Shown: positions 1 to 7,052, counted from the stretch's first letter. The stretch is DNA of 10,878 bases from Chloroflexia bacterium (GCA_030430125.1 JAUIGA010000079.1:1-10878), one strand, 5' to 3'. Numbers and translations are program-made. Notes: generated from the letters alone by a model not told the origin.

Positions 1-1431
1 GTGGACGTGATCGCGGTTGCCGTGGCAGGTGAGACAGGTCTCGAATCGTTCCTGTCTTCGGAGATTGCCGAGTCGATCGATGCGACTGGCCTGAAGCGAT
101 ACGCCGGCGACCGGTTGTTCTCTGGCGAGGCCGGAACCTCGCTGGAATGGCCGTTGCCGGATTCGTTCCGCGCCAGCGTGTTGATGCTGGCGGGCTGCGG
201 TGCTGGTGCTGAATCGGACAGGCTGCGCACCGTGTTCGGGTCGGTGGCGCGGAAGGCGAGGAATATCGGTGCTGGCGGGATTGGCGTATTCGCGGACGGT
301 CTGGAGCCCCACCTGGCCGGCGCGGCCGTCGAAGGCGCGCTGCTGGGCGGCTGGGTGTTTCGTCGTCGCCTCGGCACGCTCAGGAGCGAAGACGTCGCCC
401 CGGCGGCAACGGTCTCTGTGCTGGCGTCGAGCGAGCTGGGAGTCGACGTCGAGAAGGCGATTCAACGCAGTGTGGTACGTGCCAAGGCGACCATCAGTGC
501 GCGGGAGCTTGTCTCCGAGCCGGCAAACGTCATCAACCCACGGAGTTTCGCCGAGGAAGCCGAGCGGGTCGCGGCGGCCAGCGGGCTCGACATCACGATC
601 CTGGCGCCAGACGACCTCGAGCGTCTTGGAGCCGGGGCGCTGCTCGGAGTCGGGCAGGGAAGCGCCGTGCCGCCGTGCATGATCCATCTCGTCTACCGCC
701 CCGATGGTGAGCCAGAGGGCGAGCCGATCGGGCTGGTCGGCAAGTGCATCACCTTCGACACCGGCGGCTACACCATCAAGACGTCGAGCGGTATGCTCAC
801 GATGAAGGGTGACATGGGCGGGGGCGCCGCCGTGCTGGCCGCGATGGCCGCGCTCCGCGATCTCGGGTGCCGCCGTGAGGTTCATGGGGTCATCTGCGCG
901 GCGGAGAACATGATCTCCGGCAATGCCATTCGCCCGGGCGACGTGCTCACGGCGATGAACGGCATCACCATTGAGATCATCTCCACCGATGCCGAGGGTC
1001 GACTGGTGCTCGCTGACGGGTTGGTCTATACCGCTCGACAGGGTGTCTCGGAGATGATCGATCTCGCCACGCTCACCGGCGGCGCGAGCGTCGCGCTGGG
1101 CGGGGCTACGGCACTGTTCGGCAGCGACGATGCGTTCGCCGATCGGGTGCTTGGCGCGGCGGAAGCGTCGGGGGAGCGGACCTGGCGGTTGCCGATCTAC
1201 GACGATTTCAGCCGCCGACTTCGGGGCGACGTGGCCGACCTGAAGAACTCGGGCGGCCGCAACGGGTCGGCGATCATCGCGGCTCGATTCCTCCAATACT
1301 TCACTGAGAATGTCCCGTGGGTGCATCTCGATATTGCCGGTTCGTCCTGGGCGGACGAGACGCGCGGCGAGCATGCGAAAGGGCCGACCGGCACAGGAGT
1401 CCGGACCTTGCTCGCCTATCTTGCGCCGTAG
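1..1431 (+). CDS. pepA: M17 family leucyl aminopeptidase (PepA-like)
   Basis: Cytosolic two-metal exopeptidase that removes N-terminal residues, chiefly leucine, from peptides. The reading frame is 476 codons, close to the usual 480-500. The C-terminal catalytic domain carries the expected series: VGKCITFDTGG with K248 and D253, the catalytic lysine K260, MKGDMGG with D271, and STDAEGRLVLADG with D330, E332 and R334. By alignment to E. coli PepA these are the five metal ligands plus the catalytic Lys and Arg, so the enzyme should be active. Two small departures from the common consensus are Cys249 where Gly is usual after the first lysine, and Ser328 where Asn is usual before TDAEGR. The N-terminal half (about 1-170) is the less conserved M17 N-domain. 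The GTG at base 1 is simply the window edge; no ribosome site can be seen, so the true start may lie upstream. The next gene begins about 100 bases later and appears to have its own promoter. Confidence 0.93.
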   Translation: MDVIAVAVAGETGLESFLSSEIAESIDATGLKRYAGDRLFSGEAGTSLEWPLPDSFRASVLMLAGCGAGAESDRLRTVFGSVARKARNIGAGGIGVFADGLEPHLAGAAVEGALLGGWVFRRRLGTLRSEDVAPAATVSVLASSELGVDVEKAIQRSVVRAKATISARELVSEPANVINPRSFAEEAERVAAASGLDITILAPDDLERLGAGALLGVGQGSAVPPCMIHLVYRPDGEPEGEPIGLVGKCITFDTGGYTIKTSSGMLTMKGDMGGGAAVLAAMAALRDLGCRREVHGVICAAENMISGNAIRPGDVLTAMNGITIEIISTDAEGRLVLADGLVYTARQGVSEMIDLATLTGGASVALGGATALFGSDDAFADRVLGAAEASGERTWRLPIYDDFSRRLRGDVADLKNSGGRNGSAIIAARFLQYFTENVPWVHLDIAGSSWADETRGEHAKGPTGTGVRTLLAYLAP

Positions 1432-1445
1432 ATCGCCGGAACGGC

Positions 1446-1474
1446 TTGTGAATCGCGACCTGCTGGTCGATAGT
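1446..1474 (+). promoter_or_regulatory. Possible sigma-70-type promoter of the aldehyde dehydrogenase gene
   Basis: TTGTGA (1446-1451) and GATAGT (1469-1474) are separated by exactly 17 bases. Each box matches the consensus at 4 of 6 positions. It sits in the 101-base gap after the peptidase gene and would start transcription near 1481, about 50 bases before the dehydrogenase start. Weak boxes of this sort occur by chance, so this is only a candidate. Confidence 0.28.
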
Positions 1475-1503
1475 GCCTCAAGACGTTTGCACGGAATCAC
1501 GAT

Positions 1504-1517
1504 TGGCACGTGTGCCA
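1504..1517. repeat. Short palindrome in the leader of the aldehyde dehydrogenase gene
   Basis: TGGCAC-GT-GTGCCA is a perfect 6-base inverted repeat with a 2-base centre. It lies just after the proposed transcription start and six bases before the Shine-Dalgarno sequence. The position suits an operator for a dimeric repressor or a small RNA hairpin that modulates translation, but no regulator can be named. Confidence 0.35.
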
Positions 1518-1522
1518 GAAAG

Positions 1523-1530
1523 AGGAGGTG
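1523..1530 (+). promoter_or_regulatory. Strong ribosome binding site that fixes the dehydrogenase start
   Basis: AGGAGGTG is an almost full complement to the 16S rRNA 3' end and ends two bases before the ATG at 1533. The frame is open further upstream, back to a GTG near 1473, but that start has no such site. The ATG at 1533 is therefore preferred. Confidence 0.8.
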
Positions 1531-1532
1531 AC

Positions 1533-3017
1533 ATGCAGGGAACATCGAGAATCTCGAGTGCCAACGGGGTGCCCGAATACGGCCTGTTCATCAATGGCGA
1601 GTGGGTGGCCGCCTCGACTGGTGCGTCGACGGAGAACCGCAATCCCGCTCGTCCGGACGATGTGCTCGGCACGTTCGCGGCGGCCGGGGCGGAGGATGCG
1701 ACTCGCGCGATCGACGCAGCAGTGGCGGCGCGGTCGGCGTGGGCGCGGACTTCTCCCATCGAGCGGGCCAACATCCTCTACCGCGCGTCCGAGATACTGG
1801 CGTCTCGAGCCGAAGAAATCGGTCGGGAGCTGACGCGGGAAGAAGGCAAGACACTGGCCGAGGGTATCGGCGAGACAAAGCGCGCGGTGGCGATCCTCCG
1901 GTACTATGCCGGCGAGGCGCAGCAGCCGGACGGCGAGCACTATCCATCGGCGAACCCGCATACCCTGCTCTACACCACGCGCGAGCCGATCGGAGTTGTG
2001 GGGCTCATCACCCCGTGGAACTTCCCGATTGCCATTCCGGCATGGAAGATGGCACCGGCTCTTGCGTTCGGCAACACGGTCGTGTTCAAACCCGCGACCC
2101 TGACCCCGCTCTGCGCCGTGCGCCTGGTCGAAGCGCTCGATGAGGCGGGCTTGCCACCAGGCGTCGTCAACCTCGTCACCGGCGGAGGCGGCGATGTTGG
2201 CGACGCGATCGTCAATGACGAGCGGGTCGATGCGATTTCGTTTACCGGATCGAATGCGGTTGGCAATCGCATCAAACAGGCGGCCGGCGCCCGCGGAACG
2301 AAGGTTCAGTTGGAGATGGGCGGCAAGAATCCCGCCATCGTGATGGCGGACGCCGACCTCGATCACGCTGTGGCGCAGGTGATCGCCGGGGCCATGAACA
2401 GCACGGGTCAGAAGTGCACGGCAACCAGCCGGGCGATCGTTGACCGGACCCTGCTGGGCGAGGTGACAGATCGCATCCTGACGCGCGCCGCGGCGCTCAA
2501 TGTTGGCGATCCGCAGGCGGACGGGGTCAACATCGGACCGCTTGTGTCGGCCGAGGCGGCGGACCGAGTCCTGCGGGACATTGGCAAAGGGGCGGAATCC
2601 GCCACCCTTGCCCAGGGGGGCGGTCGACCGGATGGGTCCGGTGACGGTCACTTCGTGGCGCCGACGGTGTTCACGGATGTCGACCCGTCGTCGTTCCTCG
2701 GACAAGAGGAACTGTTCGGCCCAGTGCTCGGCGTGATTCCCGTCGATGGTCTGGATGAGGCGGTCGCGGTCGCGAACCAGGTGCGGTTCGGGCTGTCGGC
2801 GTCCATCTTTACCCGCGACATCGGCAAGGCGCTGGCCTTCGTGCGGGAGGTCCAGGCTGGCATCGTGCATGTCAACTCGGAAACCGCGGGCGCGGAGCCC
2901 CAGGTCCCGTTCGGCGGGTACAAGGGGTCGAGCTCGTACTCGCGGGAGCAGGGCAAGGCCGCGCGGGAGTTCTTCACACAGGTGAAGACGGTGTACTTCG
3001 ATCCGCCGCCGGCTTAG
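1533..3017 (+). CDS. NAD(P)-dependent aldehyde dehydrogenase, probably alpha-ketoglutaric semialdehyde dehydrogenase-like
   Basis: Soluble enzyme oxidising an aldehyde to its acid with NAD(P)+. It has 494 residues, the normal family length. All catalytic landmarks are present: PWNFP with N163, the cofactor-binding FKPAT with K186, FTGSNAVG, LEMGGKN with the general base E261, and GQKCTA with the nucleophile C295. The E261-to-C295 spacing of 34 equals that of human ALDH2. EELFGPV and the C-terminal VPFGGYKGSSSYSREQG are also present. This tail, with 'HVNSETAGAEPQVPFGG' before it, resembles the alpha-ketoglutaric semialdehyde dehydrogenases used in sugar-acid and hydroxyproline breakdown (as B. 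subtilis YcbD), but substrate cannot be settled from sequence, and no sugar-acid dehydratase lies nearby. The start at 1533 is chosen by its strong AGGAGGTG site. The OsmC-like gene follows after 49 bases, suggesting shared transcription. Confidence 0.93.
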   Translation: MQGTSRISSANGVPEYGLFINGEWVAASTGASTENRNPARPDDVLGTFAAAGAEDATRAIDAAVAARSAWARTSPIERANILYRASEILASRAEEIGRELTREEGKTLAEGIGETKRAVAILRYYAGEAQQPDGEHYPSANPHTLLYTTREPIGVVGLITPWNFPIAIPAWKMAPALAFGNTVVFKPATLTPLCAVRLVEALDEAGLPPGVVNLVTGGGGDVGDAIVNDERVDAISFTGSNAVGNRIKQAAGARGTKVQLEMGGKNPAIVMADADLDHAVAQVIAGAMNSTGQKCTATSRAIVDRTLLGEVTDRILTRAAALNVGDPQADGVNIGPLVSAEAADRVLRDIGKGAESATLAQGGGRPDGSGDGHFVAPTVFTDVDPSSFLGQEELFGPVLGVIPVDGLDEAVAVANQVRFGLSASIFTRDIGKALAFVREVQAGIVHVNSETAGAEPQVPFGGYKGSSSYSREQGKAAREFFTQVKTVYFDPPPA

Positions 3018-3066
3018 GCCAGCATTCGATCGGACAGCAGGTATTCAAACGGGAGGATCGGTTCTA

Positions 3067-3501
3067 ATGGCGGCAACACGAACAGCATCGGCGACGTGGA
3101 ATGGGGATTTGTTCTCCGGCAACGGAACGGTATCTGCAGACAGCAGTGGTGTGTTCACTGACCAGGCAGTGACGTGGGTGGCCCGGACCGAGGATCCTGG
3201 TGGCAAGACAAGCCCCGAGGAGCTCGTCGCCGCGGCGCACGCATCGTGCTATGCCATGGCGCTGTCGAATACAATGGCGGAAGCTGGGCACGCGCCGGAG
3301 CGCCTGAATGTAACCGCCGCCGTGACATTCGTCCCCGGTACCGGGGTAACGAAATCCGCCCTGACGGTGGTCGGGACGGTTTCGGGACTCACCGAGGAGA
3401 GGTTCGATGAGCTCGCCAATGTGGGCGTGCAGGGGTGCCCGATCTCGAACCTGATTCGCGGAAACGCTGAAATCACGCTTGACGCGACGCTGAAATCGTA
3501 G
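3067..3501 (+). CDS. OsmC family peroxiredoxin
   Basis: Thiol-dependent peroxidase of the OsmC/Ohr superfamily, which reduces organic hydroperoxides in the cytosol as a homodimer. It is 144 residues long, as expected. The two reactive cysteines are both there: C61 in AAHASCYAMALS and C124 in GCPISN. The preceding SPEELVAAAH segment supplies the conserved acidic residues and helix. The pattern, with SPEEL and a GCPIS second motif, fits the OsmC branch better than Ohr. The start ATG at 3067 has GGGAGG at 3051-3056, a somewhat long gap of 10 bases. It lies 49 bases after the aldehyde dehydrogenase, with no clear terminator between, so the two probably act together against reactive aldehydes and peroxides. 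A large palindrome lies 145 bases beyond the stop and may end the transcript. Confidence 0.93.
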   Translation: MAATRTASATWNGDLFSGNGTVSADSSGVFTDQAVTWVARTEDPGGKTSPEELVAAAHASCYAMALSNTMAEAGHAPERLNVTAAVTFVPGTGVTKSALTVVGTVSGLTEERFDELANVGVQGCPISNLIRGNAEITLDATLKS

Positions 3502-3646
3502 CAATCATCGCCCAATCACAACACTTCCCGATATTGTTCGCGCGTATCGCTGCATCGCAGGACGAAATCCAACCGCTTGGCTTTCGTTCAGGATCGGTGG
3601 TGACTTTGTCGCGTTCCATCTCGGGAATTGACTGAAGAAACCGCGA

Positions 3647-3680
3647 TGTGGTGAGCACCCTGATCAAGGTGCTCACCACA
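3647..3680. repeat. 34-base near-perfect palindrome (operator or bidirectional terminator)
   Basis: The arms TGTGGTGAGCACC (3647-3659) and GGTGCTCACCACA (3668-3680) are exact reverse complements of 13 bases. The 8-base centre contains TGATCA, itself a palindrome, so only one base pair (C3660/A3667) breaks the symmetry of all 34 bases. As RNA it would be a very stable hairpin, but no T-run follows on either side. It lies 145 bases after the OsmC stop and about 180 before the regulator start. It may end transcription of the upstream unit, or be a binding site for a dimeric regulator, possibly the LuxR-type protein encoded next. The inverted repeat is seen directly; its role is inference. Confidence 0.75.
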
Positions 3681-3791
3681 CATTGGTGATCGATTCAAAG
3701 CGCTCAAATCCAGGCACCTTCCCTCAATGACACGTCCGGCGCCGAGTGATTTGCTCCAGATCGATCCGCCACTCTCTTGCGGCAAAAGAAC

Positions 3792-3800
3792 TGGCATAAT
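3792..3800 (+). promoter_or_regulatory. Extended -10 promoter element of the regulator gene
   Basis: TGG-CATAAT matches the extended -10 pattern (TGn followed by a hexamer with 5 of 6 consensus bases). Transcription would start near 3807, about 50 bases before the regulator ATG. No good -35 box lies at 17 bases, which is common for extended -10 promoters. Confidence 0.45.
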
Positions 3801-3858
3801 TGCTTTACGTGAAGATGGTGGTTGCCGCCTGCCCGACTCAGCGTGAATTGCGTCAGGG

Positions 3859-6309
3859 ATGGATACCCGACCGCGCTCAGGGAACCCGATATCCGAGATC
3901 AAACCGCATGCCCCGTGGATCGCACACGCAGGCGGCTCTGGCAGCCTGCCGGTCTTTCTGACCTCCTTCGTTGGACGAGAAGACGAGGTCGCTTTGGCGA
4001 TGTCACTTCTTCAGCGACCAGACCTTCGGCTCTTGACCTTGACCGGGCCGGGAGGTACAGGAAAAACCCGCCTCGCCATCGAAATTGCATCGAAAAGCGG
4101 CGTGCAGTTCCCTGACGGAGTGCGGTACGTGTCGCTTGCTTCGATCCAGGACCCGTCCATGGTCATGATGGCGGTCGCCGCCGCTCTCGGTCTTCATGAG
4201 CTCGACAGCGCCAGCATCGACGATCTCGTCGTGTCCTCACTGCGAACGTCCAACGTATTGCTGGTGCTGGACAATTTCGAGCATGTCATAGACGCCGCGC
4301 CAGGCACGACGAGCCTGCTGTCTCGATGCCCTCAGCTCAAGGTCATGGTGACCAGCCGTAGCCTGCTTCGGGTGGAAGGCGAACACGCTCTTCCGGTGCC
4401 GCCGCTGGAACTCCCCAGGTCGAAAGCAGCGATGACCCATGATGACTGGCTTCGTGTCCCGGTCATCGCATTGTTCATCGAGCGAGCAGAGGCCGTCGAT
4501 CCATCGCTCGACTGGAATCCGAGCGACATTTTGCGCCTCGTCGAGATATGCGATCGTCTGGATGGACTGCCGCTCGCCATCGAGTTGGCCGCAACTCGGG
4601 TGCGCCACTTTACACTGGACGAAATCAACGATCGGCTGAACGATGTGTTGCCGATGCTGATCGACGGATCTCGGGACCATCCGAGCCGGCTGCAGACGAT
4701 GCGGAACGCGATAGCCTGGAGCTATGATCTGCTCTCCCCGGAAGACCAGGAAACGCTGCGACACGCATCGGTTTTCCGTGGTGGATTCACGTTGGAAGCC
4801 ATCGCGGAAGTGTCACGTAATCTGGATGAACAGTCTTTGACGTCAGAATCAGCAAACGCGGACCATCGCACGCGCAATCCAGGCTACCTGACCTCGCTCG
4901 AGCATCGTCTCTCCAGATTGATCGATGCCAGCTTGCTGCTCCGGGAATCGGGGCCAATCGCGGAAACGACGCGCTTCCGCATGCTTGAGACTATTCGGGA
5001 ATTTGCGTGGGAACAACTCGAACAATTCGGTGAACAGCAACCCGTGCGGCGTGCCCATGCAGCGTACTTTACGACGTACGCCGTCAGGCATGAATTTGCT
5101 GAGCTGATGCCGGAACACGTTCAATCAATGGATCAGCTCGTCGCTGAGCAAGACAACCTGCGATCCGCGTTGACGTCGCTGATGGAGTCATCGGATCGAC
5201 GTCTTTTCGGGAGGCTCGTGGCAGCGCTTGGACGTTTCTGGCTGGTTCAGTCCAACTACCAGGAAGCCAGGACCTGGTCCGAGCGCGCGTTGGCGAGTCA
5301 ACCAGGCCCTGCCTCGGCCGACTCGGCAAAGATCCTGGTATCACTCGGCATGTCCGAGATCTTCCGGGAGGAAAACGACGCCGCCGAGGCGCATTTGGCT
5401 CAAGGGCTGCTGGCTTGCCGGGAACTTGGCGAAGCACACAGCGCCGCGCTCGCGCTCATCGGGCTTGCCGGTCTGGCCATCGCGCGCGGAAACGGCGAAC
5501 GAAGCACGGAACTGTTGAGGGAATCGCTGGAAGCTGTCACCGGCATAACAGATGCGCGGTTGGCCGGGATCATGTCGGGTTGGGTGTCGATCAACCTCGC
5601 CGTGGTGGCGCGGGCAACGGGGAACCTCGAAGCGGCGGAACAACACATCGAGGATGCGCTGAGCCGGTTCAAGGTGGCGCAGTTCAAGGTCGGAACGATG
5701 ATGGCGTTGGGCGACCTGGGGGATTTGGCTCGGGACCGAGGCGATTGGACGCAGGCACTCTCGTTGTACAAGAATGCGCTGGTCGCAGGCAGGACCGATC
5801 AAGCCAGGCGCACCGTGATTGAAATCGTCGAATCAGTCGGCATCGTCGCGGCTCATTCCGGTCAATTTGAACGCAGCGCAATGTTGCTCGGCGCAGCCGA
5901 GGGCTTGCGCGAGCGAATCGGGTTGCGTTATCGACAGCCCAGAAACCTCCCGGCTCTGGAACACGCAATTGAAACGACCCGAACTGGACATCCCGCCGAA
6001 ACGTTCGCGAGTGTATGGGATTCCGGCCGGAACCTGTCGGTAGGTCAGGCAATCACCGAGGTACTCGATCTCCGCGACACAACCGCGCGCCCGCGTCAAT
6101 TCTCATTGACCGCCAGGGAAACCGAGATCCTTCGGCTTTTGGCAACCGGGATGACAGACCCGGAAATCGCCGAGGCACTGTACATCAGTGCGCGCACGGT
6201 CGAGCATCACGTGGCCAGCGTATACCGCAAGCTCGGCGTGCGGAATCGGAGCGCGGCGACGTCAAGGGCGATTGCCGCCGGGTTGGTGGCAGCCGGCGGG
6301 TCCACATAG
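3859..6309 (+). CDS. LuxR family transcriptional regulator with N-terminal STAND/NB-ARC-like ATPase and TPR repeats
   Basis: Large signal-integrating DNA-binding regulator of 816 residues. The order is: LTSFVGRE entry motif near residue 34, Walker A GPGGTGKT (63-70, K69), Walker B LLVLDNF (134-140, D138), a TSR sensor segment, and GLPLA (236-240), all typical of NB-ARC/STAND ATPases. The helical YDLLSPEDQ...FRGGFTLEA segment follows, then TPR-like helices at about 450-665, and a LuxR helix-turn-helix from LTARE (750-754) through TVEHHVASVYRKLGV to the C-terminus. In known members, ligand or partner binding to the TPR/ATPase part switches oligomerisation and DNA binding. The ligand here is unknown. 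An in-frame TGA at 3844 leaves the ATG at 3859 as the first usual start, with only a weak CAGGG before it. Such proteins are abundant in Chloroflexota. The last 17 codons recur downstream (see the repeats at 6256 and 6787). Confidence 0.93.
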   Translation: MDTRPRSGNPISEIKPHAPWIAHAGGSGSLPVFLTSFVGREDEVALAMSLLQRPDLRLLTLTGPGGTGKTRLAIEIASKSGVQFPDGVRYVSLASIQDPSMVMMAVAAALGLHELDSASIDDLVVSSLRTSNVLLVLDNFEHVIDAAPGTTSLLSRCPQLKVMVTSRSLLRVEGEHALPVPPLELPRSKAAMTHDDWLRVPVIALFIERAEAVDPSLDWNPSDILRLVEICDRLDGLPLAIELAATRVRHFTLDEINDRLNDVLPMLIDGSRDHPSRLQTMRNAIAWSYDLLSPEDQETLRHASVFRGGFTLEAIAEVSRNLDEQSLTSESANADHRTRNPGYLTSLEHRLSRLIDASLLLRESGPIAETTRFRMLETIREFAWEQLEQFGEQQPVRRAHAAYFTTYAVRHEFAELMPEHVQSMDQLVAEQDNLRSALTSLMESSDRRLFGRLVAALGRFWLVQSNYQEARTWSERALASQPGPASADSAKILVSLGMSEIFREENDAAEAHLAQGLLACRELGEAHSAALALIGLAGLAIARGNGERSTELLRESLEAVTGITDARLAGIMSGWVSINLAVVARATGNLEAAEQHIEDALSRFKVAQFKVGTMMALGDLGDLARDRGDWTQALSLYKNALVAGRTDQARRTVIEIVESVGIVAAHSGQFERSAMLLGAAEGLRERIGLRYRQPRNLPALEHAIETTRTGHPAETFASVWDSGRNLSVGQAITEVLDLRDTTARPRQFSLTARETEILRLLATGMTDPEIAEALYISARTVEHHVASVYRKLGVRNRSAATSRAIAAGLVAAGGST

Positions 6310-6328
6310 CTCGCATTCGTTGCATTTC
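6256..6328 (+). repeat. Diverged direct repeat, copy A: end of the LuxR regulator gene and its 3' flank
   Basis: This stretch matches 6787-6859 at 56 of 73 positions without gaps (counted by eye), 531 bases away, which keeps the reading frame. It covers the last 17 codons of the regulator (ATSRAIAAGLVAAGGST), its stop, and about 20 bases beyond. Upstream of 6256 the match fades abruptly. Confidence 0.75.
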
Positions 6329-6435
6329 ATCGAAACCTGAAGAGGTCCGGTCCGGCTCCAGACGCCAGGCTCGTGGGAACCTGCGGACTCGCGCGGTCAT
6401 CCCCACGCGCGAATCGTAATTGCCATCATGCGAAC

Positions 6436-6482
6436 TGGGTAGTTGTACGGATCGCGTCGCACTCCGATTCACCGTACTGTGG
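6436..6482 (+). promoter_or_regulatory. Repeated upstream element, copy A
   Basis: It contains TGTACGGATCGCGTCG (6444-6459), identical to 6969-6984. With the preceding TGGGTA block, 22 of 24 bases match the second copy. A further 10 of 12 match at ACCGTACTGTGG (6471-6482) against 7001-7012. It ends 64 bases before the exported ORF at 6547. It may be a promoter or regulator site, or just part of the old duplication. Classical -35/-10 boxes are not obvious. Confidence 0.55.
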
Positions 6483-6484
6483 TT

Positions 6485-6522
6485 GAGAACCCGACGTGGT
6501 TCTCTGTTCGCCCTGTGAGGGC
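6485..6522 (+). other. Two adjacent hairpins in the leader of the small exported ORF
   Basis: GAGAACC (6485-6491) pairs with GGTTCTC (6498-6504) around a 6-base loop. Then GCCCT (6510-6514) pairs with AGGGC (6518-6522) around GTG. They stand between the repeated element and the ATG at 6547 and have no counterpart before the gene at 7053. No T-run follows, so they look like leader structure rather than a terminator. Confidence 0.4.
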
Positions 6523-6546
6523 TACACGTACAGATAGCATGCACCC

Positions 6547-6837
6547 ATGAACGGTTTCCCGCCGATCCGTCGCTGGATCGGGATGATCCTGGTGTTGATG
6601 CTGGTGGTCATGCCCCTCAGCGCCATGCCTGCCCTCGCCCAGGATGCGCCCTTCGACTCCGATGGGTACCTGATCGCCGAAAGTGTGTCGACGCTTGCCC
6701 AACTCTCGCCAACGCGGACCAGCTCGGCAGCGATGGCGACGGGATCGGCGATACCTGCGACGACACCCCTTTCCCGGTGGTTGACAGCGACGTCAACCGC
6801 GATTGCTGCTGGATTGGTGGCGGCCGGTGGACCCTGA
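6547..6837 (+). pseudogene. Frameshifted exported protein with a thrombospondin type-3-like repeat, fused to a LuxR tail remnant
   Basis: The open frame of 96 codons begins with a clear signal peptide: basic RR near residue 9, a hydrophobic core (about 11-24) and a probable cut after ALA in the ALAQD context. It then reads FDSDGYLIAES, the start of an Asp-rich calcium-binding repeat. From base 6687 the continuation lies in another frame (VDACPTLANADQ, then SDGDGIGDTCDDTPFP), which is textbook thrombospondin type-3 repeat. Removing two bases from the GTGT at 6685-6688 joins the two. In the frame that stays open, the last 16 codons (ATSTAIAAGLVAAGGP) copy the C-terminus of the upstream LuxR regulator. 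No Shine-Dalgarno site precedes the ATG. Together this says a broken, chimeric gene. A sequencing error at 6685 would explain the frameshift but not the LuxR tail. Confidence 0.6.
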
Positions 6838-6859
6838 TAGTTCGCAATCCTCGCGCTTC
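6787..6859 (+). repeat. Diverged direct repeat, copy B: relic of a second LuxR gene end
   Basis: Partner of 6256-6328. Within the aligned codons most differences are third-position silent changes (GCC/GCT twice, GGG/GGA twice, GCA/GCG, GGC/GGT). This shows that both copies were once kept as coding in this frame. The only protein changes are R to T and the ending ST to P. The similarity continues about 20 bases past the stop codon. Confidence 0.75.
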
Positions 6860-6908
6860 CATGGTCCATGAACACATCCAGCGCATGCCTGTTGCGAGTC
6901 TCACAGGC

Positions 6909-6932
6909 ACCTCCCACCCGGGAGGTTTTTTT
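6909..6932 (+). terminator. Rho-independent terminator
   Basis: ACCTCCC (6909-6915) pairs perfectly with GGGAGGT (6920-6926) around a 4-base ACCC loop, and T6926-T6932 is a run of seven Ts. It lies 71 bases after the stop of the broken ORF and blocks read-through into the Tat-exported gene. The corresponding part of duplicate copy A (near 6380-6400) has no such structure. Confidence 0.88.
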
Positions 6933-6960
6933 GCGTATGGGTACCTGGCGCATTGCCAAT

Positions 6961-7012
6961 TGGGTACATGTACGGATCGCGTCGACAGGCATCTCAATCT
7001 ACCGTGATGTGG
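6961..7012 (+). promoter_or_regulatory. Repeated upstream element, copy B
   Basis: It matches copy A at 6436-6482 and includes the identical 16-mer at 6969-6984 and ACCGTGATGTGG at 7001-7012. In this copy the centre reads GTACATGTAC (6964-6973), a perfect palindrome. It lies just after the terminator and ends 40 bases before the gene at 7053, a fitting place for that gene's promoter or operator. Confidence 0.55.
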
Positions 7013-7052
7013 GACCTCCCAAGGAATCTCCTGTCCTCGCAAGGAGTCGATG

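Larger units (their letters stand above)
3502..3858. other. 357-base intergenic region before the LuxR-type regulator
   Basis: No convincing gene in either strand: the short minus-strand frames here have no family motif and no good ribosome site. It is visibly less GC-rich than the flanking genes. It holds two items listed separately, a large palindrome at 3647-3680 and an extended -10 promoter element near 3792-3800. The first 145 bases after the OsmC stop show nothing that I can name. Confidence 0.6.

Noticed and set aside
1497..2870. 457-codon minus-strand open frame opposite the aldehyde dehydrogenase
   Set aside because: It is rich in Arg and His with no family motif, the usual shadow of a GC-rich gene. 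The plus strand has every catalytic motif of the dehydrogenase family.
3588..3902. 104-codon minus-strand frame in the gap before the regulator
   Set aside because: No motif, no ribosome site, and it runs across the large palindrome and into the start of the regulator gene.
6840..6935. T-box-type leader suggested by the CCTCCC...GGGAGGT terminator
   Set aside because: No T-box antiterminator sequence or specifier stem is seen upstream, and no aminoacyl-tRNA synthetase or amino-acid gene follows.
6777..7007. 76-codon plus-strand frame after the calcium-binding repeat
   Set aside because: Only its first few codons belong to the shifted repeat. Beyond that it runs through the LuxR tail in the wrong frame, then the terminator and the repeated upstream element, so it is not a gene.
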